Below the pieces are notes generated by a model that saw nothing but the letters and a program-made list of their open reading frames with translations, did not search any database and was not told the DNA's origin. Positions 39,701-52,811 of a DNA stretch of 64,000 nt are shown one piece after another; position 1 is the stretch's first letter; each line of letters opens with the position of its first letter. This stretch comes from Auanema rhodensis (lineage: Eukaryota; Nematoda; Chromadorea; Rhabditida; Rhabditidae). The stretch covers positions 22,330,688-22,394,687 of the forward strand of contig OZ059895.1 of assembly GCA_964057225.1 (NCBI GenBank). Reading direction: 5' to 3'. The translations under genes were made by a program, and so were the position numbers.

Positions 39701-42700
39701 ATATTAGTCTAAAAACAATATTTTATTGATATTGGTGCATGGCAACCATGACTTTAAAATTTACGTGAACTTTAATTTATGCTAATTAAGTGTACACATG
39801 ATGTGCACTTGGTATGTAACTTGCTTCACGTGAAAGATAAAGGGATGCGGTTTTCAAAATTAGATTCCCCATGTCCATATTAGTCTAAAAACAAATTTTT
39901 GTTGATATTGGTGGATGGTAACCATGACTTTGAAATTTACGTGAACTTTAATTTATGCTAATTAAGTGTACACATGATGTGCGCTTGGTATGTAACTCGC
40001 TTCACGTGAAAGATAAAGAGATGCGGTTTTCAAAATTAGATTCCCCATTTCCATATTAGTCTAAAAACAATATTTTATTGATATTGGTGCATGGCAACCA
40101 TGACTTTAAAATTTACGTGAACTTTAATTTATGCTAATTAAGTGTACACATGTTGTGCACTTGGTATGTAACTCGCTTCACGTCAAAGATAAAGAGATGC
40201 GGTTTTCAAAATTAGATTCCCCATGTCCATATTAGTCTAAAAACGAATTTTTATTGATATTGATGCATGGTAACCATGACTTTGAAATTTACGTGAACTT
40301 TAATTTATGCTTATTAAGTGTACACGTGATGTGCACTTGGTATGTAACTTGCTTCACGTGAAAGATAAAGGGATGCGGTTTTCAAAATTAGATTCCACAT
40401 GTCCATATTAGTCTAAAAACAAATTTTTGTTGATATTGGTGGATGGTAACCATGACTTTGTAATTTACGTGAACTTTAATTTATGCTAATTAAGTGTACA
40501 CGTGATGTGCACTTGGTATGTAACTCGCTTCACGTGAAAGATAAAGAGATGCGGTTTTCAAAATTAGATTCCTCATGTCCATATCAGTCTAAAAACGAAT
40601 TTTTATTGATATTGATGCATGGTAACCATGACTTTGAAATATACGTGAACTTTAATTTATGCTTATTAAGTGTACACGTGATGTGCACTTGGTATGTAAC
40701 TTGCTTCACGTGAAAGATAAAGGGATGCGGTTTTCAAAATTAGATTCCCCATGTCCATATTAGTCTAAAAACAAATTTTTGGTGATATTGGTGGATGGTA
40801 ACCATGACTTTGAAATTTACGTGAACTTTAATTTATGCTAATTAAGTGTACACGTGATGTGCACTCGGTATGTAACTCGCTTCAAGTGAAATATGAAGAG
40901 ATGCGGTTTTCAAAATTAGATTCCCCATGTCCATATTAGTCTAAAAACAAATTTTTGTTGATATTGGTGGATGGTAACCATGACTTTAAAATTTACGTGA
41001 ACTTTAATTTATGCTAATTAAGTGTACACATGATGTGCGCTTGGTATGTAACTCGCTTCACGTGAAAGATAAAGAGATGCGGTTTTCAAAATTAGATTCC
41101 TCATGTCCATACTAGTCTAAAAACGAATTTTTATTGATATTGATGCATGGTAACCATGACTTTGAAATTTACGTGAACTTTAATTTATGCTTATTAAGTG
41201 TACACGTGATGTGCACTTGGTATGTAACTTGCTTCACGTGAAAGATAAAGGGATGCGGTTTTCAAAATTAGATTCCCCATGTCCATATTAGTCTAAAAAC
41301 AAATTTTTGTTGATATTGGTGGATGGTAACCATGACTTTGAAATTTACGTGAACTTTAATTTATGCTAATTAAGTGTACACATGATGTGCGCTTGGTATG
41401 TAACTCGCTTCACGTGAAAGATAAAGAGATGCGGTTTTCAAAATTAGATTCCCCATTTCCATATTAGTCTAAAAACAATATTTTATTGATATTGGTGCAT
41501 GGCAACCATGACTTTAAAATTTACGTGAACTTTAATTTATGCTAATTAAGTGTACACATGATGTGCACTTGGTATGTAACTTGCTTCACGTGAAAGATAA
41601 AGGGATGCGGTTTTCAAAATTAGATTCCCCATGTCCATATTAGTCTAAAAACAAATTTTTGTTGATATTGGTGGATGGTAACCATGACTTTGAAATTTAC
41701 GTGAACTTTAATTTATGCTAATTAAGTGTACACATGATGTGCGCTTGGTATGTAACTCGCTTCACGTGAAAGATAAAGAGATGCGGTTTTCAAAATTAGA
41801 TTCCCCATTTCCATATTAGTCTAAAAACAATATTTTATTGATATTGGTGCATGGCAACCATGACTTTAAAATTTACGTGAACTTTAATTTATGCTAATTA
41901 AGTGTACACATGATGTGCACTTGGTATGTAACTCGCTTCACGTCAAAGATAAAGAGATGCGGTTTTCAAAATTAGATTCCCCATGTCCATATTAGTCTAA
42001 AAACAAATTTTTATTAATATTGGTGCATGGTAACCATGACTTTGAAATTTACGTGAACTTTAATTTATGCTAATTAAGTGTACACATGATGTGCGCTTGG
42101 TATGTAACTCGCTTCACGTGAAAGATAAAGAGATGCGGTTTTCAAAATTAGATTCCCCATTTCCATATTAGTCTAAAAACAATATTTTATTGATATTGGT
42201 GCATGGCAACCATGACTTTAAAATTTACGTGAACTTTAATTTATGCTAATTAAGTGTACACATGATGTGCACTTGGTATGTAACTCGCTTCACGTCAAAG
42301 ATAAAGAGATGCGGTTTTCAAAATTAGATTCCCCATGTCCATATTAGTCTAAAAACAAATTTTTATTAATATTGGTGCATGGTAACCATGACTTTGAAAT
42401 TTACGTGAACTTTAATTTATGCTAATTAAGTGTACACATGATGTGCGCTTGGTATGTAACTCGCTTCACGTGAAAGATAAAGAGATGCGGTTTTCAAAAT
42501 TAGATTCCTCATGTCCATACTAGTCTAAAAACGAATTTTTATTGATATTGATGCATGGTAACCATGACTTTGAAATTTACGTGAACTTTAATTTATGCTT
42601 ATTAAGTGTACACGTGATGTGCACTTGGTATGTAACTTGCTTCACGTGAAAGATAAAGGGATGCGGTTTTCAAAATTAGATTCCCCATGTCCATATTAGT

Positions 42701-42747
42701 CTAAAAACAAATTTTTGTTGATATTGGTGGATGGTAACCATGACTTT
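36755..42747 (+). repeat. Higher-order repeat of 3168 bp (18 monomers), about 1.9 copies
   Basis: Markers at exactly 3168 bp: CATGTTGTGC 36981/40149, the CATATCAG monomer 37315/40483, GAAATATACGTG (ATATACG 37471/40639), TTTTTGGTGATATTGG near 37610/40778, and the first GTCAAAG after the ACAATATTTT run, 38773/41941. The match runs from about 36755 to 39579 against 39923 to 42747, where TTGAAATTTA meets TTGTAATTTA. Inside each copy, the pair AAGGG/TTGTTGATATTGG plus CCATTTCC/ACAATATTTT is itself repeated, giving a nested ladder. Confidence 0.9.
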
Positions 42748-45700
42748 GTAATTTACGTGAACTTTAATTTATGCTAATTAAGTGTACACGTGATGTGCAC
42801 TTGGTATGTAACTCGCTTCACGTGAAAGATAAAGAGATGCGGTTTTCAAAATTAGATTCCTCATGTCCATATTAGTCTACAAACGAATTTTCATTGATAT
42901 TGATGCATGGTAACCATGACTTTGAAATTTACGTGAACTTTAATTTATGCTTATTAAGTGTACACATGATGTGCGCTTGGTATGTAACTTGCTTCACGTG
43001 AAAGATAAAGAGATGCGGTTTTCAAAATTAGATTCCTCATGTCCATATTAGTCTAAAAACGAATTTTTATTGATATTGATGCATGGTAACCATGACTTTG
43101 AAATTTACGTGAACTTTAATTTATGCTTATTAAGTGTACACGTGATGTGCACTTGGTATGTAACTTGCTTCACGTGAAAGATAAAGGGATGCGGTTTTCA
43201 AAATTAGATTCCCCATGTCCATATTAGTCTAAAAACAAATTTTTGTTGATATTGGTGGATGGTAACCATGACTTTGAAATTTACGTGAACTTTAATTTAT
43301 GCTAATTAAGTGTACACGTGATGTGCACTCGGTATGTAACTCGCTTCACGTGAAATATGAAGAGATGCGGTTTTCAAAATTAGATTCCCCATGTCCATAT
43401 TAGTCTAAAAACAAATTTTTATTAATATTGGTGCTTGGTAACCATGACTTTGAAATTTACGTGAACTTTAATTTATGCTAATTAAGTGAACACATGATGT
43501 GCACTTGGTATGTAACTCGCTTCACGTGAAAGATAGAGAGATGCGGTTTTCAAAATAGATTCCCCATGTCCATATTAGTCTAAAAACGAATTTTTATTGA
43601 TATTGATTCATGGTAACCATGACTTTGAAAATTACGTGAACTTTAATTTATGCTAATTAAGTGAACACATGATGTGCACTTGGTATGTAACTCGCTTCAC
43701 GTGAAAGATAAAGGGATGCGGTTTTCAAAAGTAGATTCCCCATGTCCATATTAGTCTAAAAACAAATTTTTATTAATATTGGTGCATGGTAACCATGACT
43801 TTGAAATTTACGTGAACTTTAATTTATGCTAATTAAGTGTACACATGATGTGCGCTTGGTATGTAACTCGCTTCACGTGAAAGATAAAGAGATGCGGTTT
43901 TCAAAATTAGATTCCCCATTTCCATATTAGTCTAAAAACAAATTTTTGTTGATATTGGTGGATGGTAACCATGACTTTGTAATTTACGTGAACTTTAATT
44001 TATGCTAATTAAGTGTACACGTGATGTGCACTTGGTATGTAACTCGCTTCACGTGAAAGATAAAGAGATGCGGTTTTCAAAATTAGATTCCTCATGTCCA
44101 TATTAGTCTAAAAACGAATTTTCATTGATATTGATGCATGGTAACCATGACTTTGAAATTTACGTGAACTTTAATTTATGCTTATTAAGTGTACACATGA
44201 TGTGCGCTTGGTATGTAACTCGCTTCACGTGAAAGATAAAGAGATGCGGTTTTCAAAATTAGATTCCTCATGTCCATATTAGTCTAAAAACGAATTTTTT
44301 TTGATATTGATGCATGGTAACCATGACTTTGAAATTTACGTGAACTTTAATTTATGCTTATTAAGTGTACACGTGATGTGCACTTGGTATGTAACTTGCT
44401 TCACGTGAAAGATAAAGGGATGCGGTTTTCAAAATTAGATTCCCCATGTCCATATTAGTCTAAAAACAAATTTTTGTTGATATTGGTGGATGGTAACCAT
44501 GACTTTGAAATTTACGTGAACTTTAATTTATGCTAATTAAGTGTACACGTGATGTGCACTCGGTATGTAACTCGCTTCACGTGAAATATGAAGAGATGCG
44601 GTTTTCAAAATTAGATTCCCCATGTCCATATTAGTCTAAAAACAAATTTTTATTAATATTGGTGCTTGGTAACCATGACTTTGAAATTTACGTGAACTTT
44701 AATTTATGCTAATTAAGTGAACACATGATGTGCACTTGGTATGTAACTCGCTTCACGTGAAAGATAGAGAGATGCGGTTTTCAAAATAGATTCCCCATGT
44801 CCATATTAGTCTAAAAACGAATTTTTATTGATATTGATTCATGGTAACCATGACTTTGAAAATTACGTGAACTTTAATTTATGCTAATTAAGTGAACACA
44901 TGATGTGCACTTGGTATGTAACTCGCTTCACGTGAAAGATAAAGGGATGCGGTTTTCAAAAGTAGATTCCCCATGTCCATATTAGTCTAAAAACAAATTT
45001 TTATTAATATTGGTGCATGGTAACCATGACTTTGAAATTTACGTGAACTTTAATTTATGCTAATTAAGTGTACACATGATGTGCGCTTGGTATGTAACTC
45101 GCTTCACGTGAAAGATAAAGAGATGCGGTTTTCAAAATTAGATTCCCCATTTCCATATTAGTCTAAAAACAAATTTTTGTTGATATTGGTGGATGGTAAC
45201 CATGACTTTGTAATTTACGTGAACTTTAATTTATGCTAATTAAGTGTACACGTGATGTGCACTTGGTATGTAACTCGCTTCACGTGAAAGATAAAGAGAT
45301 GCGGTTTTCAAAATTAGATTCCTCATGTCCATATTAGTCTAAAAACGAATTTTCATTGATATTGATGCATGGTAACCATGACTTTGAAATTTACGTGAAC
45401 TTTAATTTATGCTTATTAAGTGTACACATGATGTGCGCTTGGTATGTAACTCGCTTCACGTGAAAGATAAAGAGATGCGGTTTTCAAAATTAGATTCCTC
45501 ATGTCCATATTAGTCTAAAAACGAATTTTTATTGATATTGATGCATGGTAACCATGACTTTGAAATTTACGTGAACTTTAATTTATGCTTATTAAGTGTA
45601 CACGTGATGTGCACTTGGTATGTAACTTGCTTCACGTGAAAGATAAAGGGATGCGGTTTTCAAAATTAGGTTCCCCATGTCCATATTAGTCTAAAAACAA

Positions 45701-46399
45701 ATTTTTGTTGATATTGGTGGATGGTAACCATGACTTTGAAATTTACGTGAACTTTAATTTATGCTAATTAAGTGTACACGTGATGTGCACTCGGTATGTA
45801 ACTCGCTTCACGTGAAATATGAAGAGATGCGGTTTTCAAAATTAGATTCCCCATGTCCATATTAGTCTAAAAACAAATTTTTATTAATATTGGTGCTTGG
45901 TAACCATGACTTTGAAATTTACGTGAACTTTAATTTATGCTAATTAAGTGAACACATGATGTGCACTTGGTATGTAACTCGCTTCACGTGAAAGATAGAG
46001 AGATGCGGTTTTCAAAATAGATTCCCCATGTCCATATTAGTCTAAAAACGAATTTTTATTGATATTGATTCATGGTAACCATGACTTTGAAAATTACGTG
46101 AACTTTAATTTATGCTAATTAAGTGAACACATGATGTGCACTTGGTATGTAACTCGCTTCACGTGAAAGATAAAGGGATGCGGTTTTCAAAAGTAGATTC
46201 CCCATGTCCATATTAGTCTAAAAACAAATTTTTATTAATATTGGTGCATGGTAACCATGACTTTGAAATTTACGTGAACTTTAATTTATGCTAATTAAGT
46301 GTACACATGATGTGCGCTTGGTATGTAACTCGCTTCACGTGAAAGATAAAGAGATGCGGTTTTCAAAATTAGATTCCCCATTTCCATATTAGTCTAAAA
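42690..46399 (+). repeat. Higher-order repeat, 1231 bp (7 monomers) x3
   Basis: ACGAATTTTCATTG occurs with TCATTG at 42891, 44122 and 45353, steps of exactly 1231 bp. Each unit contains TTGTAATTTA, the TCATTG monomer, CTTGC/AAGGG, CACTCGG/GAAATATGAAG, GGTGCTTGG, the 175-bp GATAGAGAG monomer, and AAAAGTAG followed by CCATTTCC. Copy-specific changes are few: CTACAAACG near 42879, CGAATTTTTTTTG near 44292 and AAATTAGGTTCC near 45664. The match ends near 46399, where ACAAATTT becomes ACAATATTTT. Confidence 0.92.
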
Positions 46400-47722
46400 A
46401 CAATATTTTATTGATATTGGTGCATGGCAACCATGACTTTAAAATTTACGTGAACTTTAATTTATGCTAATTAAGTGTACACATGTTGTGCACTTGGTAT
46501 GTAACTCGCTTCACGTCAAAGATAAAGAGATGCGGTTTTCAAAATTAGATTCCCCATGTCCATATTAGTCTAAAAACGAATTTTTATTGATATTGATGCA
46601 TGGTAACCATGACTTTGAAATTTACGTGAACTTTAATTTATGCTTATTAAGTGTACACGTGATGTGCACTTGGTATGTAACTTGCTTCACGTGAAAGATA
46701 AAGGGATGCGGTTTTCAAAATTAGATTCCACATGTCCATATTAGTCTAAAAACAAATTTTTGTTGATATTGGTGGATGGTAACCATGACTTTGTAATTTA
46801 CGTGAACTTTAATTTATGCTAATTAAGTGTACACGTGATGTGCACTTGGTATGTAACTCGCTTCACGTGAAAGATAAAGAGATGCGGTTTTCAAAATTAG
46901 ATTCCTGATGTCCATATCAGTCTAAAAACGAATTTTTATTGATATTGATGCATGGTAACCATGACTTTGAAATTTACGTGAACTTTAATTTATGCTTATT
47001 AAGTGTACACGTGATGTGCACTTGGTATGTAACTTGCTTCACGTGAAAGATAAAGGGATGCGGTTTTCAAAATTAGATTCCCCATGTCCATATTAGTCTA
47101 AAAACAAATTTTTGTTGATATTGGTGGATGGTAACCATGACTTTGAAATTTACGTGAACTTTAATTTATGCTAATTAAGTGTACACGTGATGTGCACTCG
47201 GTATGTAACTCGCTTCACGTGAAATATGAAGAGATGCGGTTTTCAAAATTAGATTCCCCATGTCCATATTAGTCTAAAAACAAATTTTTATTAATATTGG
47301 TGCTTGGTAACCATGACTTTGAAATTTACGTGAACTTTAATTTATGCTAATTAAGTGAACACATGATGTGCACTTGGTATGTAACTCGCTTCACGTGAAA
47401 GATAGAGAGATGCGGTTTTCAAAATAGATTCCCCATGTCCATATTAGTCTAAAAACGAATTTTTATTGATATTGATTCATGGTAACCATGACTTTGAAAA
47501 GTACGTGAACTTTAATTTATGCTAATTAAGTGAACACATGATGTGCACTTGGTATGTAACTCGCTTCACGTGAAAGATAAAGGGATGCGGTTTTCAAAAG
47601 TAGATTCCCCATGTCCATATTAGTCTAAAAACAAATTTTTATTAATATTGGTGCATGGTAACCATGACTTTGAAATTTACGTGAACTTTAATTTATGCTA
47701 ATTAAGTGTACACATGATGTGC
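46400..47722 (+). repeat. Satellite monomers with a 351-bp dimer step
   Basis: This stretch opens with the ACAATATTTT and CATGTTGTGC (46482) pair, followed by CCACATGTCC, TTGTAATTTA and a CATATCAG monomer. That monomer carries a unique ATTCCTGATG at 46901. GAAAAGTACGTG appears at about 47497 and again 351 bp later at about 47848, showing a dimer duplication that straddles the start of the next block. Confidence 0.82.
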
Positions 47723-50700
47723 GCTTGGTATGTAACTCGCTTCACGTGAAAGATAGAGAGATGCGGTTTTCAAAATAGATTCCCCATGTCCATATTAGTC
47801 TAAAAACGAATTTTTATTGATATTGATTCATGGTAACCATGACTTTGAAAAGTACGTGAACTTTAATTTATGCTAATTAAGTGAACACATGATGTGCACT
47901 TGGTATGTAACTCGCTTCACGTGAAAGATAAAGGGATGCGGTTTTCAAAAGTAGATTCCCCATGTCCATATTAGTCTAAAAACAAATTTTTATTAATATT
48001 GGTGCATGGTAACCATGACTTTGAAATTTACGTGAACTTTAATTTATGCTAATTAAGTGTACACATGATGTGCGCTTGGTATGTAACTCGCTTCACGTGA
48101 AAGATAAAGAGATGCGGTTTTCAAAATTAGATTCCCCATTTCCATATTAGTCTAAAAACAATATTTTATTGATATTGGTGCATGGCAACCATGACTTTAA
48201 AATTTACGTGAACTTTAATTTATGCTAATTGAGTGTACACATGTTGTGCACTTGGTATGTAACTCGCTTCACGTCAAAGATAAAGAGATGCGGTTTTCAA
48301 AATTAGATTCCCCATGTCCATATTAGTCTAAAAACGAATTTTTATTGATATTGATGCATCCTAACCATGACTTTGAAATTTACGTGAACTTTAATTTATG
48401 CTTATTAAGTGTACACGTGATGTGCACTTGGTATGTAACTTGCTTCACGTGAAAGATAAAGGGATGCGGTTTTCAAAATTAGATTTCCCATGTCCATATT
48501 AGTCTAAAAACAAATTTTTGTTGATATTGGTGGATGGTAACCATGACTTTGAAATTTACGTGAACTTTAATTTATGCTAATTAAGTGTACACGTGATGTG
48601 CACTCGGTATGTAACTCGCTTCACGTGAAATATGAAGAGATGCGGTTTTCAAAATTAGATTCCCCATGTCCATATTAGTCTAAAAACAAATTTTTATTGA
48701 TATTGGTGCTTGGTAACCATGACTTTGAAATTTACGTGAACTTTAATTTATGCTTATTAAGTGTACACGTGATGTGCACTTGGTATGTAACTCGCTTCAC
48801 GTGAAAGATAAAGGGATGCGGTTTTCAAAATTAGATTCCCCATGTCCATATTAGTCTAAAAACAAATTTTTATTAATATTGGTGCATGGTAACCATGACT
48901 TTGAAATTTACGTGAACTTTAATTTATGCTAATTAAGTGTACACATGATGTGCGCTTGGTATGTAACTCGCTTCACGTGAAAGATAAAGAGATGCGGTTT
49001 TCAAAATTAGATTCCCCATTTCCATATTAGTCTAAAAACAATATTTTATTGATATTGGTGCATGGCAACCATGACTTTAAAATTTACGTGAACTTTAATT
49101 TATGCTAATTAAGTGTACACATGATGTGCACTTGGTATGTAACTCGCTTCACGTCAAAGATAAAGAGATGCGGTTTTAAAAATTAGATTCCCCATGTCCA
49201 TATTAGTCTAAAAACAAATTTTTATTAATATTGGTGCATGGTAACCATGACTTTGAAATTTACGTGAACTTTAATTTATGCTAATTAAGTGTACACATGA
49301 TGTGCGCTTGGTATGTAACTCGCTTCACGTGAAAGATAAAGAGATGCGGTTTTCAAAATTAGATTCCCCATTTCCATATTAGTCTAAAAACAATATTTTA
49401 TTGATATTGGTGCATGGCAACCATGACTTTAAAATTTACGTGAACTTTAATTTATGCTAATTAAGTGTACACATGTTGTGCACTTGGTATGTAACTCGCT
49501 TCACGTCAAAGATAAAGAGATGCGGTTTTCAAAATTAGATTCCCCATGTCCATATTAGTCTAAAAACGAATTTTTATTGATATTGATGCATGGTAACCAT
49601 GACTTTGAAATTTACGTGAACTTTAATTTATGCTTATTAAGTGTACACGTGATGTGCACTTGGTATGTAACTTGCTTCACGTGAAAGATAAAGGGATGCG
49701 GTTTTCAAAATTAGATTCCACATGTCCATATTAGTCTAAAAACAAATTTTTGTTGATATTGGTGGATGGTAACCATGACTTTGTAATTTACGTGAACTTT
49801 AATTTATGCTAATTAAGTGTACACGTGATGTGCACTTGGTATGTAACTCGCTTCACGTGAAAGATAAAGAGATGCGGTTTTCAAAATTAGATTCCTCATG
49901 TCCATATCAGTCTAAAAACGAATTTTTATTGATATTGATGCATGGTAACCATGACTTTGAAATTTACATGAACTTTAATTTATGCTTATTAAGTGTACAC
50001 GTGATGTGCACTTGGTATGTAACTTGCTTCACGTGAAAGATAAAGGGATGCGGTTTTCAAAATTAGATTCCCCATGTCCATATTAGTCTAAAAACAAATT
50101 TTTGTTGATATTGGTGGATGGTAACCATGACTTTGAAATTTACGTGAACTTTAATTTATGCTAATTAAGTGTACACGTGATGTGCACTCGGTATGTAACT
50201 CGCTTCACGTGAAATATGAAGAGATGCGGTTTTCAAAATTAGATTCCCCATGTCCATATTAGTCTAAAAACAAATTTTTATTAATATTGGTGCTTGGTAA
50301 CCATGACTTTGAAATTTACGTGAACTTTAATTTATGCTAATTAAGTGAACACATGATGTGCACTTGGTATGTAACTCGCTTCACGTGAAAGATAGAGAGA
50401 TGCGGTTTTCAAAATAGATTCCCCATGTCCATATTAGTCTAAAAACGAATTTTTATTGATATTGATTCATGGTAACCATGACTTTGAAAAGTACGTGAAC
50501 TTTAATTTATGCTAATTAAGTGAACACATGATGTGCACTTGGTATGTAACTCGCTTCACGTGAAAGATAAAGGGATGCGGTTTTCAAAAGTAGATTCCCC
50601 ATGTCCATATTAGTCTAAAAACAAATTTTTATTAATATTGGTGCATGGTAACCATGACTTTGAAATTTACGTGAACTTTAATTTATGCTAATTAAGTGTA

Positions 50701-52811
50701 CACATGATGTGCGCTTGGTATGTAACTCGCTTCACGTGAAAGATAAAGAGATGCGGTTTTCAAAATTAGATTCCCCATTTCCATATTAGTCTAAAAACAA
50801 TATTTTATTGATATTGGTGCATGGCAACCATGACTTTAAAATTTACGTGAACTTTAATTTATGCTAATTAAGTGTACACATGTTGTGCACTTGGTATGTA
50901 ACTCGCTTCACGTCAAAGATAAAGAGATGCGGTTTTCAAAATTAGATTCCCCATGTCCATATTAGTCTAAAAACGAATTTTTATTGATATTGATGCATCC
51001 TAACCATGACTTTGAAATTTACGTGAACTTTAATTTATGCTTATTAAGTGTACACGTGATGTGCACTTGGTATGTAACTTGCTTCACGTGAAAGATAAAG
51101 GGATGCGGTTTTCAAAATTAGATTCCCCATGTCCATATTAGTCTAAAAACAAATTTTTGTTGATATTGGTGGATGGTAACCATGACTTTGAAATTTACGT
51201 GAACTTTAATTTATGCTAATTAAGTGTACACGTGATGTGCACTCGGTATGTAACTCGCTTCACGTGAAATATGAAGAGATGCGGTTTTCAAAATTAGATT
51301 CCCCATGTCCATATTAGTCTAAAAACAAATTTTTATTGATATTGGTGCTTGGTAACCATGACTTTGAAATTTACGTGAACTTTAATTTATGCTTATTAAG
51401 TGTACACGTGATGTGCACTTGGTATGTAACTCGCTTCACGTGAAAGATAAAGGGATGCGGTTTTCAAAATTAGATTCCCCATGTCCATATTAGTCTAAAA
51501 ACAAATTTTTATTAATATTGGTGCATGGTAACCATGACTTTGAAATTTACGTGAACTTTAATTTATGCTAATTAAGTGTACACATGATGTGCGCTTGGTA
51601 TGTAACTCGCTTCACGTGAAAGATAAAGAGATGCGGTTTTCAAAATTAGATTCCCCATTTCCATATTAGTCTAAAAACAATATTTTATTGATATTGGTGC
51701 ATGGCAACCATGACTTTAAAATTTACGTGAACTTTAATTTATGCTAATTAAGTGTACACATGATGTGCACTTGGTATGTAACTCGCTTCACGTCAAAGAT
51801 AAAGAGATGCGGTTTTAAAAATTAGATTCCCCATGTCCATATTAGTCTAAAAACAAATTTTTATTAATATTGGTGCATGGTAACCATGACTTTGAAATTT
51901 ACGTGAACTTTAATTTATGCTAATTAAGTGTACACATGATGTGCGCTTGGTATGTAACTCGCTTCACGTGAAAGATAAAGAGATGCGGTTTTCAAAATTA
52001 GATTCCCCATTTCCATATTAGTCTAAAAACAATATTTTATTGATATTGGTGCATGGCAACCATGACTTTAAAATTTACGTGAACTTTAATTTATGCTAAT
52101 TAAGTGTACACATGTTGTGCACTTGGTATGTAACTCGCTTCACGTCAAAGATAAAGAGATGCGGTTTTCAAAATTAGATTCCCCATGTCCATATTAGTCT
52201 AAAAACGAATTTTTATTGATATTGATGCATGGTAACCATGACTTTGAAATTTACGTGAACTTTAATTTATGCTTATTCAGTGTACACGTGATGTGCACTT
52301 GGTATGTAACTTGCTTCACGTGAAAGATAAAGGGATGCGGTTTTCAAAATTAGATTCCACATGTCCATATTAGTCTAAAAACAAATTTTTGTTGATATTG
52401 GTGGATGGTAACCATGACTTTGTAATTTACGTGAACTTTAATTTATGCTAATTAAGTGTACACGTGATGTGCACTTGGTATGTAACTCGCTTCACGTGAA
52501 AGATAAAGAGATGCGGTTTTCAAAATTAGATTCCTCATGTCCATATCAGTCTAAAAACGAATTTTTATTGATATTGATGCATGGTAACCATGACTTTGAA
52601 ATTTACATGAACTTTAATTTATGCTTATTAAGTGTACACGTGATGTGCACTTGGTATGTAACTTGCTTCACGTGAAAGATAAAGGGATGCGGTTTTCAAA
52701 ATTAGATTCCCCATGTCCATATTAGTCTAAAAACAAATTTTTGTTGATATTGGTGGATGGTAACCATGACTTTGAAATTTACGTGAACTTTAATTTATGC
52801 TAATTAAGTGA
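47723..52811 (+). repeat. Higher-order repeat of 2639 bp (15 monomers), about 1.9 copies
   Basis: Rare markers at 2639 bp: GATGCATCCTAACC (CATCC 48357/50996), CGGTTTTAAAAATTAG 49171/51810, CATGTTGTGC 48240/50879 and 49472/52111, and TTTACATGAAC near 49966/52605. Within each copy the CATGTTGTGC module occurs twice, 1232 bp apart. The match starts near 47723/50362 and ends near 50172/52811, where GTGTACACGTG meets GTGAACACATG. Copy-specific singletons include GCTAATTGAGTG near 48229 and GCTTATTCAGTG near 52271. Confidence 0.9.

Noticed and set aside
46819-47000. A CATATCAG monomer without a long open frame
   Set aside because: It has the stop-removing change, but a unique CCTGATG at 46901 creates a TGA in the same frame. 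This supports neutral drift of these frames, so no gene or pseudogene is called.
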